A DNA stretch of 64,000 bases from Membranipora membranacea (taxonomy: Eukaryota; Bryozoa; Gymnolaemata; Cheilostomatida; Membraniporidae), in NCBI GenBank assembly GCA_914767715.1, contig OU612066.1:9865001-9929000 (forward strand). The letters run 5' to 3'. Both the position numbers and the translations under genes were made by a program. Position 1 is the stretch's first letter, and the number at the start of each line of letters is the position of its first letter. This document shows, piece by piece, positions 28,101 through 40,100 of the stretch. Below the pieces are notes generated by a model that worked only from the letters and a program-made list of their open reading frames with translations, made no database searches and was not told where the DNA came from.

Positions 28101-31100
28101 CATGGATGTCGATGTGACTTACTGGAAGGCTATAGATGTATGTACCGCTATAGAAGGCACAGCAGTCATGGCCTCAGGCTATGGGACTGAAGAACAAGCT
28201 CTAAGGTTGGCAGTCATTCAAAGCTATCAGTTGTCAATAACCTAATCGATGCGACTGTAACACCATTATGTGTTAGCAATGAACAAAGGCAGATAATCAA
28301 TATCGACTGCTTATAAGTTTTGTGGTTAATTTTATTGTGGGTTGCTCTACATGTTGGTATTGATGTCTTCACTTTTTCATGGAATCACGTCTGGTCAATG
28401 TGAATATCAAATTCTATGATTTTGTGACCGGTAATTTTTGCACTTTCATCTTTAAACATACAATCATGCATTGTATGCACTATGCATACATCCCCAGCAT
28501 CGTGAGTTTGATTTACCTTGGGCGGACTATTTGGTTAGACTGGCATAGCTGAATCGCTGGCATTATTCGCATAACTCTGTATGATCTTTTATTTTTCAAT
28601 AAACATGATGATATACTTCTTCCAACAGGGATGAGTTGGGTAGGGACATGTTTGTAAATATATACAGACTTGGTGAGAACGAGACTCAGTATTACTCACT
28701 ACCTGGAGTAGCCACCGTGTCCTATGGGAACAACCTTGACCTTGTGGCTGAAAATGATCGTTGTGTAGCACTGACCTCTAGCGGATCAAGGCTAGCAAAG
28801 TGTAAAGATGAGACTCTGGGCGCTCTATGCAGAAGGGATCAAGGTTTGTTAGCACACTGATCATGTGATAAACTATTGCATGTATATCTCTGATCGATAG
28901 AGAGTAAACTAATTCACTTAGCATGAGTACCATAACAAGGAGATTGGTGTGACGACCCGAGTTCAATTTTACTAATTAGCGGTGGGTATATGTTAGGTAC
29001 TAATTTGACTCTAACGATCAGAGATACACATGTTTATAGTGTAGTCTCAATGTCAGTGTGAGTAGTTTGTACGCTGCAGACGGATATGTGCTTCTTTTGG
29101 CTTTTAAACTATATTGTTTTGCATTCGTTATCCAAGATAATAAAATGGTGAAATTAAAGCAAATAGTTCTAAAAAATATATTGCTGAGTTTTACTCGAAT
29201 TTATTTCAAAACTCTCATCAATAGCTGCTAAACTGCTGTGATGTTAGCTCTTTTTTCAAAACTAATTTTTAAGGGTACTCTCTACCTGAAGGAAGTCGCA
29301 CCTAAAAAGAGCAGCATGTCAAATGCAAGATGGCTGTGTGTGTCTGAAGAATGATACACCTCAAACCATGACTGCATTTTCAGCTAATCAGTTTCCTTAA
29401 TAATCAATTGTAGGCCCTGACATGCCAGTTCAGCACCATAACTACTACTATCGCTATTACAATGGCATCGCTGAAAAAGTTGAGCAGTATTATACATATT
29501 ATGGCAGTTCTTACCATTATGATGGCGGTATAATAAGTAAGTGTTCTACTAGCATTTGTGTTGGGAGAATTTCTCTATTTTAGAAAGAGATAGTATAGCC
29601 TACCATAGAACAGCAATTTGGGTTATATGTAAATGGTCAAATCCTCATGCAACTGTATATATCTCCACTGTGTACCTTGCAGCAGTAACAAACATTGTAT
29701 TGAGTTTCTATTGTGTGTGTGAAGCTATGGCATATCAAGAATTAAATCAAATAAACTAAATTTTCATATCAATAGACAGTTTTCTGAGCTCCTATTTTTG
29801 CCTCAATTCAGAGATGTCCTCTCTCCAGTTTGGTACTTTTAACCCACGCCGCGTAGGAAAAACCTGCTGAAAGAGGGTTAAACTGAAAACCGCTAATGTG
29901 AGGATAAAAATGATTTTTGATTCAGAGGCTGCACCATTGAAAACCCTGTGAGCCAGGGTTTCCAAATCATTTGAGGCTTGAATGTTGATAAATATCAGTT
30001 TTAGTGACGAAACTCATGAAAGATTCTGCCAAAATTGTCCGCAAAACAGGCGGAAAATGCTATAATTGACTATCCAAATACTAAAATTATTTCCCAAACT
30101 GTGTCCATTTGAGTTTTCAATGTTGCTGATTCTGAATCAAATATGATTTTTATCCTATTAAGGGGTTTTCAAGATAACCCTCTTTTCAGCACGTTTTTCC
30201 TATGCGGCATGGGTTAAAAGTACCAAACGGGAGAGAGGACAACTCCAAATTGAGGCCTAAATCAGAGCTCAGAAAACTGTCTATATTTCGAAACATACAC
30301 GTAGATAGCAAGTTCTAGAAAGTGTATGTATAATAGAGCCCATTACACACATGGTCACCATTTTTGAAAAATTTCAAAAAAATGGCTGGATACTAAATGT
30401 AGCGAAATGCAGAAGACAGCTTAATTTACTTACCTTATAGTGGACAAGTAAATGAAAATTAAGATAACTAAATTGCCACTTTAGAGCGATATATTGTTAG
30501 CTATAATTATAGAGTGCTTATGGATATCTTCAATAACACAAAATGAGCTTATCATGAGTATAAGACGCTGATACTGATGATCTTTTTTCAGATGAACAAA
30601 CGTACTGTCGTGAAGGAACTGCATGGCTCGGTGACTGGGAGGGAAACTGTTATAGGACCATTCCTGTATCTACCGCTGAAGAGCTGAGGACTGCCTGTCG
30701 ATCTGTCGGAGCTCCCTTGGCTGTCATAAACACCCCTACGGCTGATACTTTTATACGTTCAGTTCGAGACAATGTCCACGGAATCAACACTCTGTGGACC
30801 TCATGGTGGCTTACAGGTATGTCTCCCTGTCCATCTGACTGGTTATGTGATATTGGTTGTTATGTATATGTATATGAGTATGTTTATGTATATGCATATG
30901 CATATGTATATTCATATGTATATGCAATCTATATGCATATGTATGTACGATGACTAACAAGATAACTGGGGGTTCCCCTTAAGGAGGGAGCGACTTATAC
31001 GCCATTTCCTCGTTAACCCACAATAAGTTAGAAAAAAGATGTTTGAAGTAAATACAATAAGTTGCTGGGGAACAGCACGGTCAGGACAAGGATTAAATAG

Positions 31101-34100
31101 GTCGAAATTCGGCCTCATTACCTTAGAAAAGTCAGAAAATTCGGCCTCGTTACCCTAGAAAAGTCAGAAAATTCGGCCTCGTTACCCTAGAAAAGTCAGA
31201 AAATTCGGCATCGTTACCCTAGAAAAGTCAGAAAATTCGGCCTCATTACCCTAGAAAAGTCAGAAAATTCGGCCTCGTTACCTTAGAAAAGTCAGAAAAT
31301 TTAGCACCAGCCACCAGTCGCCTTTCACCCACTCAGAAATACAATAACATCGGTAGTACTGTAGGGCGGGCAGGATGGTGGGAATTACGAAAAAGACGGC
31401 TAGTGTCTTTTCTGCTATTTAGATAATAGGAACAAGAAAACCCCACAAAAATGTATATGTTTATGTATATGATATGACCATTTATATGTATATGTATGTA
31501 ATATCGCCTTTCTCTGCGTAGACTTGTATCACGCTGATGCAATAAGACTAAGCGTCTAACTTATACCAAAGTCTGATGGACTGCTCTACAGAACACATTC
31601 ATACATTAATTTGGGTTTGAAACTAGTCTGGCTCCCACCTAATGCACACAGTGGTAGGCCTAAAGAAGTAACCCTATTGAATTTAGTATTGCAACCTGGC
31701 GCGACTCGAGGAGCAGCACCTTAGTGACCAGAGACAGATGAAAATGCTGTCCCCCAGTCATTGTTGGTTATAACCATACATGTATAGGTATAGGTTTATG
31801 AGTTCAAATATTTGTATGTTTACGCAATTATAGCTATATGATTATCTGTTTACATGTTTATATCTTTATTTATCTTGATGCTTATATATGCCATACTACT
31901 ACTTCTGAAGACCGTTACCAGAAAAAGGGGGACTTCTACCGATCTCTGATTGTCTTGTTACAGGCACTCATGAACCATACGGAGATAAAAATCTCATAGC
32001 TGTGGATGGATCGTACTGGGACAGGTTGAGCAATACAATGACTGCCTCAGTGTTCAATACTCACAGCTACTCGGACAATCTCTGGGCATACAGAGGGGGC
32101 AGTGTTAAAGCCTATAACTATATCATCAATCATAAGACTTCTAATAACTATGTTTTGACTGCATCGGAATCGTATACGCAGAATGTTTTGTGTGAGATAA
32201 GCAGAGGTTAGTCTGGATTGGAATTTATTCTTCATTTGATCAGAATTGACCGTCATAAGAAGTTGACTCTTATGGTTATCCTTTGACCTCGCACCACAAC
32301 AGAAATTTCTCATGAAATGCGTGCCCCTCTCATTCACTTAGTATTGTATGCAACCTAAGAAATCCGCTTTTCTAATGACGTCTCACGATTGTTAAAATGC
32401 TTTTATAACAACTCTTTACAGCATACAAGGGATGTTATGAGATTGATGAGGCAGAGATGTATATAGCATATGATAACCATTACCACCCTAACACTATGTA
32501 CCAGTGCGTGGAGACATGTCGCTCTAGAGGATATAAATACATGGCTATATCAGGTACGTGTCATGTCATGTATCATGTGTCACGTGCCATGTGTCACATG
32601 TCATGTGCCATGTGTCACATGACATGTGTCACGTGCCATGTGTCACATGTCATGTGTCACATGCCATGTGTCACATGTCATGTGTCACGTGCCATGTGTC
32701 ACATGTCATGTATCACGTGCCATGTGTCACATGTCATGTGTCACAGGCCATGTGTCACATGCCATGTGTCACATGCCATGTGTCACATGTCATGTGTCAT
32801 GTATATCATATACCTTAGAGGAGTAAAGATAAGCTAGAATTTTGTTTAACTAGTTTTGGGGTGACTTGATGTTAGCTAGCACTTATTCACTCAGGCTAAG
32901 GTGACAGTTCAGCAAAAGATATAAGTTTGGGTAAAAATTAGCTCGATAATTCCTCTATTTCAAAGCTGAGCGTAATGGCAAACCTTTCTTTCCACAAATA
33001 GCTTACTCCTCTAGAGAAAAGTACCACCCTTATGTATTGACAATTTTTTAAATATTTGGTAGTTTAAATGTTAAAAGAATTTGCTGCTTATTCCATAATC
33101 TGCATGATTCTATGCTTGATATCATTGGACCTGTTGTACAAATTTATATTTATTATTTGTAGGTTCGAGGTGCTACTGTTCTGATGACGTACTGGGTACC
33201 TATGCATCAGACCAGGCCGCCTGCTGGGGGTACTGTGTACGCACCCTTAACTCTACCGAACCCTGTGGCAGCATGGAGAAATCCACTGCTATATACGTGG
33301 ACATAGGTCAGTGAAAGATCAGTTTTTTTTTCAAGCATGGTATAAATATGAATGCAAGTCAGAAATCAAGTAAACGTTTTTATAATGATTATTGTAGTCT
33401 ACGGGCCTGGGTAGCTAAACTTAAGCACTTAATCGAATGATTCAGATTGGAGATGTCAAGTCTTAGATCAGGTTCATATTGCTGCCTGTGCACAAGGCTG
33501 ATGTTTCAGCTCTAAACACATACACCTCTTCCAGTAACGCGGACTGTGCCGAGAGGAATTGGAATTTTCTCTATTTCTTGCTACTGACTTGAATGCCAAC
33601 AAAAAAGTCTACATGACTTCACAATTCTTGGAGTTTGTCTTGGCGGCTAAGACTCTCACCCCACTTTAAGGGGTTGAAGGTTGGAAACCATATTGTTAAT
33701 TGTATGTTTATATATATATTGTAAATATATAAATTGGAGTAGAAGGTAGCTCAGTTGGTTAGAGCGCCTGCCCTCTAACACGCAAGCTTGGAGGTCTTGG
33801 CGACTTGGCGCCGAATATGGCGGCCGCGCCCTTAAGGCACCTGTATTTCTCAGTCTTCGGACATAGACAAACCTGCGTTTTAACGCACAAATGAATAACC
33901 CACACAGCTGTTGTTGTTTTACCATTTTTAGAGGATAGTGATTATGATGTATTAGCTCCATCTTGTAAGGCTCTACACGATGAGGGTGCTACTCAGAGTG
34001 GTACATACAAGCTCTCTATACTTTCTGATGTGGAGGAGTATTATTGTCACTCCAGTAAGTTATAATGTGCTGTGGTAAAGACTGACCTTTTCCTTTTGAC

Positions 34101-37100
34101 GTTATAAATAATTAAAACATAATTGGTATATCCTTGTCCAATCATTCACTCATCAATTTGGCTCTGTGTGCAACCCACGAATGTATTTTGCCTTACTGAT
34201 GAATTAAAAATATGTTCACTATTTGTATGCTGGGTAGCTGCCACTCTCTGTTTTTCTGCAATTCTGACTTTTTAATGTTTGCTTTTTATTTTGAATTCAG
34301 GAGGTCTTGAATATGGTGTGAGAATCACAGAGCTTAGTGAGAATGAATTCAGCTCTTCGGGTTCAGATGCAGACTATCCGGCCGAGAGCGCCAGGTATGT
34401 GACGTTCACCTTTTATACAAACTATTCTGTTTCGGCCAAATTTTTCAATGAAGTTTTATGGCTCAACTAATTGATGGAATCTCTCTCTGATTGTGTGACT
34501 AGATCCATCGTTTTTTCTCTTAGCAAATGAGGGGGGGGGGCGTTGGGCGGATGGGGGATTGTACAAAAGTATGGGGGGCTCAGACTAAGCAAAGTGTAAT
34601 CCTAATGTAATACCTAATCCTATTCATATACTTTCTATTGATGTTGAATGAGTTTTGTTTCTAAACTCACTGGAGTTAAATAAAGATTGATTTTCTCTGT
34701 TGCAGGCTTTACACTCTAGATGCTTGGGCTCCGAACTCTAATGATAATCCGTGGTGGCAGACAACCTTTACAGAACCTCATGTTGTTTCTGCGATCCTCT
34801 CACAAGGTGAATGAATTAATGATACACACAGCCACAAACATATAAATAGTATTCATTATATAGTTATGCATACAACTAATAGACCTGTAGAAAGTTATTG
34901 CCATGGCAATTGGTTACATAGAAATATTATCGCAGTCGACCATATTTGTCATATACAGTTTCAGGAGTAAGAAGTATCTGAAAATATTTGTGTACCAACA
35001 TAGTTAGGAGATGCAAAATATTACTGGTATGTGAGTGTGTGTTAACATTTATGGAAGCGCACTTATTCAAATGAGCTACTGGTAATCCTTACAGGTAACG
35101 GAGTCGACCGCGGAGATACCTATCTGTTCACTGGCTCATATAGTGGTAAATTCCAGCTTTACTATGGAACCAACACGACTCATATAGAGGGCATGAATCT
35201 ATACCGAAACGGCTACATGGTGAGTAGGCAACTCATAACGTGTGAGAGCTTTTTTATTGTGTTTTTTATTAACCTGAATTTTCGTCATATGTCTTTTCGG
35301 TTCAGCTCAATTGATAAAATCATGTTGTATGACTTTACATTCGCTTGTGAATATAGTTCTCCTTGCATTTCTTTGGTGAGAATCTGATGAGACTGCTTTA
35401 TTTACTCTGCCCTATGTGAGGCAAATCAGGTCATGTGAAAAATGAAGACAAGAGTCAAGTAATTTTACTGTCAAAAAGCAACCTATCGCAAAATCCTGTC
35501 AGTAGGCAAATGTCAGAAACTTTTATTTATAGCTTGATGGAGCCGAGTCACATGGTATCGTAGCCAGAGCCACACTGAACAACCCTGTAATTACTCTGCA
35601 AATTCGTCTGCTCTTCACTATGGGTAACAATGGGTACGACATCAGCGGAAGATTCGAAGTAGTCGGATATCCCTACTCTGCAGTCAATGGTAGGTTTATT
35701 CATGCAAGATAGGAAATAATTTAAAAGTATTGGGAGCTGTGCCCTATTTTGTAGTGTTTTGCAACTATATATACAATACCATACCGTACCATAACCGTAC
35801 CATAACCATACCATAACCGCACCAAACCGCACCAAACCGCACCAAACCCCGCACCAAACCCCGCACCAAACCGCACCAAACCGCACCAAACCAAACCACA
35901 CCAAACCACACCAAACCACACCAAACCAAACCACACCAAACCAAACCACACCAAACCAAACCAAACCAAACCACACCACACCATACTATGTCTAGCCTTC
36001 TCATGCATCCACTTTTTTGTTTTAGTTGGTTAATAAATGTTGCCGCATGTCAAGGCTAAGGGGTGCCTAATTTTCACATTATCTGTCTTATAACCTCACT
36101 ACTGAAAAACTCTTCTGTGGGTAAAATATATCGTGATTTTGTTATCAGACCTGGATCTGGCCGTGGATACATTTGAGGATCACACATACCACATATCTAT
36201 GATGGACCATAACTATACCGACGCACAGCAGTACTGTGCAGACAGGTTCCCTGGTGGATATCTTGCTGTGCCTGACAGTCAAGCTGAAGTGGACTTTCTC
36301 GCCGAGTAAGTTTGTGTGCTAGATTCTGATTAGAGTGAGGTTACAAAATCTGTTTGGGAACAAGAAACAGTATGAGATATGACATAGAGATATGCCAGGA
36401 GTAGGAGGTAGCTCAGTTGGTTAGAGCGCCGTCCCTTCAGCATGCAAATGTTGAAGGTCGTGGGTTCGAATCCCACTGCAGTCTATCGACTACTCGGGTT
36501 TGGTTGGACCCCCAGATGTGCTCCGACCTGCCTGCAAACTGAGAGCAAATGGGCGCAGATATTGCAGCCTAGCCCCTAAGGCAATTGGTATTTCGCCGCC
36601 CATGCTTCGGGATGTGGCGTGTGATATGACATCTGACTTTAATCAACCTTTTTTAATCAATATTCTCAGTTTTGGGAAACCATCTTGTTTCACGCTCAAT
36701 GTGGTACGATAACAGCTACGTATCTAGGTGCATAGTAATTTATTTTAAGCGATTGTCTTTTCAATTGCCGCGAGGGTGTAACTTCCAATCACATTAGTTT
36801 CAAAACTGGCCAATGACAAGGAAGTTTGGTGAAACGCATATGGGAGACGACAATTAAGGGATTTTGCAACCTCACTAACAAGTTGTGCTGATGTAATCGG
36901 GAATTTTCCTTACATAGCAGTCAAAAAATGTGAAAAAAGCCTGATGACAAACATTTAGAAAAGAACAAAAACGACTATTTGATAATCTGATGTATAGACA
37001 CCCATATCATTTCCAAGATCAACGTTTCATGCAAAACTGGTCATCCAATTAGAATCAGCTTCCTTCCTGTTGAGGACTGACTGCTGTCTAGGGTTTTCAA

Positions 37101-40100
37101 CTAAACTCTTACCTAGGCTATAAAAATCATTCACACCCTTCAATTTTTATCTGAATGCTTTCTGTTTTTGTAGTACAATCCCTGTAAATCAGTAATGTTC
37201 TATTTCAACATGATGTTGGACTGTATTATTTTCTTTTTTGTTAGACTTGAGAGTGAGTTTAGACAATTTTCACCTGGCTCCTGGATTGGACTTCATGACT
37301 TAGATGGCGACGGGAGAGTTCGAACACAGCTCGGCGGTTCTTCACAATATATCAGTAAGTATGAGTAACCTTGATGTATAAAATAAACATCCCCTACCAT
37401 CGATAATCTCAGTTCCTGTTGTTCGTATGTATGAGCTTTCTCAATACGATCAGGCTTTGTTGATCAGTAAATCTTTACTATAACAAACTTTCAATCGTGT
37501 AGACCTGAACAGTTATGATGGCCTCTTATCTTCGCCTTGTCACCAAGGCCCCTTATTTGTCAAATCAAAACTAAAAAGCTGCCTTAGCAATTAGGCTATT
37601 CTTATTCCATTGTACATCTTACATAATCATACATAATTGTGACATTCAGGCATATTAAATAATTCAACAAATGTTTTGGATATCGCCAAAATCAGAAAAA
37701 TTGAGAAATAAAAATTGTACAAAATGCAGATGTTTTGAGAAAAGCATTTTTGTTTGCTCTGAACACCTGAGTGGTACATACACGGTGTACATATATGTGC
37801 CTTGTTTACTATCAATCATCTGTATCCTGATGCATATAAAAATAAGACTATATTTAATATTACTTTCCTATCCACATTTGCAGCGAACAAATACTTCTCT
37901 GATTATGATTCTTCAATCAATTTTGACGCCGCTGAGACTTATTGCGCAGAGAATGGAGGTTTTGTAGCCTACCCTGAAAATGCAGATGAATGGGCATATA
38001 TGAGAAGGTAAGGTCCCACTTCCCACGCCACTCCAGATGACTTTTCAATCTTATTAATCCCATTAGCTTATGAGTCTAAGTTTCTGAGGCTATATAATGA
38101 TGGTCTTATATGTTGAGTTGATGTTTAGATCTTAGCATTTGACAGCATCATGTACATACATTCTGTGTTGAAACTTGCCTCCTGTGAAAGCAAATAACAA
38201 ATGCCGCTAAAAGCATCTTGAACCAAAGTTTAAGAGCTACGCTATACTATCTATACTTTTACTATACTATACTTCCAACAACCATGGTTATTAGTTATAG
38301 CTCTGACTACTAAACATTTTTGTTGTCCAGATACATTTTTTATAGCAAATTGACTGTATTATTTTTCACTAGTATACCAGTTGGATTGGGATTGGATTCT
38401 GGAGCATTTTTCTGGCTTGGAGTTCATGATCAGGTTACAGATCTTGATTATAAAACCGTACATGGAGATGTCATGCCGTTTGACGGTAAGTTGTGATACC
38501 AGTGCCCCTAACAGGGCTCTTGTTAAGTGAACATCAATATCAGATCACAAATAATTAAAGTAATACAAACTTTACCTCGGATTTTTCTAGAGGGATAATT
38601 AATTATTAATTATCAATCTAAAGGAAATTAATAGTTTGTTGTCTTCTCTTTGTACAAGAGAAGACAACATTTATACGCACTTCAAAAATATTCTTAGTTT
38701 ACAACTTATGTGTCATATTTCTGATGAGAGAAAGCCTTCACATTTCAAGTCAGTTGCACTTATCTATCTGAATTTGGATCACTGCCTGCTTCATTCATAC
38801 CATCAGTCTGATATTCCATGCCAAACTGCCTGGCAGATAGTAAGCTTTTAAAACCAGTATAATGTTTGAGTCAAGTCATTAAAAATTCCAGAATTATAAG
38901 AAAATATCTGCATTGAAGCAGCTTACACACTATTCTGATTTGATATCGACTACCGTATTAATGTGACTGTAAGGTAATTGAACCTGTTTCAGTGTTCGCT
39001 GATCCATCTTTCCCCCCTAACAACTATCAGGGTGGTCAGGACTGCGTCTCGCTGTGGGTGAATGTGGGTGAATGGGTCGCTAATGATATAGGCTGCGATG
39101 ATACCATGGAGGTGCTATGTCAGATTCACCGAGCCCCAATGTTACCAGGTAAGCTATCTTCTCATCTCCTCCACCAAATATGTAAACACAATGTAATTGC
39201 CTTCATTAAGGATGGATTAAAGCCTGGATAAAAAACCTCGTTGTGTGCCTCATCACCTAGCCTGTCATGACCTGCTTTGGCCGTTGGGATGGGGGGGGGG
39301 CTGGAACGTCCCAACCAACAAAGCTTGTCGAAACAGGTTACTTACCTTCACTTCTTGTATTACTACTATGCTATCGCTATCACATACAATCACTGATGTT
39401 AATTTAGATGGGACCATAACTAACCAGGCCAGTTATTCGGCCGCTGAGAGATGTCTCATGCTGAATGGAACTTCGGGTGTCGTCCTCGGTGATTGTGCAG
39501 CACCTAGACCAGCTATCTGTGAAGTTGATTACAAACAGCCATCTGCAGGTAAGTCAGTCTTTGGCAGAGGACTACAACTACTGGCAGCTCTTTTTTCAAT
39601 TTCATCACCAGTGATTTTGTATGGAATGGATTACTAAATGAATCGCTCAAACAATAAATTGCATGTTTTTTCATTTCAAACTCCTGATTCTAAAACCGAG
39701 CTGAAGAGGCGGGAGGAGCTCATACTCTCATACTGGTATAATTGTACAACTTGGTCCTGTTAATAGATCATATTACAGTCCACCGTTACAGTTAGATTCG
39801 TGGTCTCATCTGTTCAGCGCCCCTATAATAAAGGACAACTCCTAACACAACAGTTTTTATTCTAATGAATGATTGTCGTTATTACAGGTGATCAGCCAGA
39901 CATGGGCTGCTTTGTGGACACAGTGGATGATGACTTGGTATTCTTCCCTTCTGACCCGATGGAGAGCGCCAAGGAGTGTACCGAGTCATGTTATCAGTCT
40001 GGATATATGTTCTCAGCCTACGAGTCTGTAGGGCAGACATCTAACGACATGTATCTAGAGTTTGAGGATAACGGAGGAGAGAGCTATGTCAGGGTGGATA

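Noticed and set aside
31108-31305. CRISPR-like array of 32-bp units
   Set aside because: A simple tandem repeat without spacers.
32558-32803. CRISPR-like array
   Set aside because: Units are contiguous with no unique spacers, in a eukaryotic intron.
32457-32837. Open frames coding for a Cys/His/Met-rich repeat protein
   Set aside because: They are translations of the 14-bp minisatellite, open in all frames because the unit lacks stops, and lie in an intron between WSC 5 exons.
35548-36008. Long minus-strand frames rich in Trp, Gly and Val
   Set aside because: They are translations of the ACCAA minisatellite, with no splice sites or domain.
36400-36485. A functional tRNA gene
   Set aside because: A and B boxes are present, but the acceptor stem does not pair and the anticodon arm is irregular; the SINE body follows directly.
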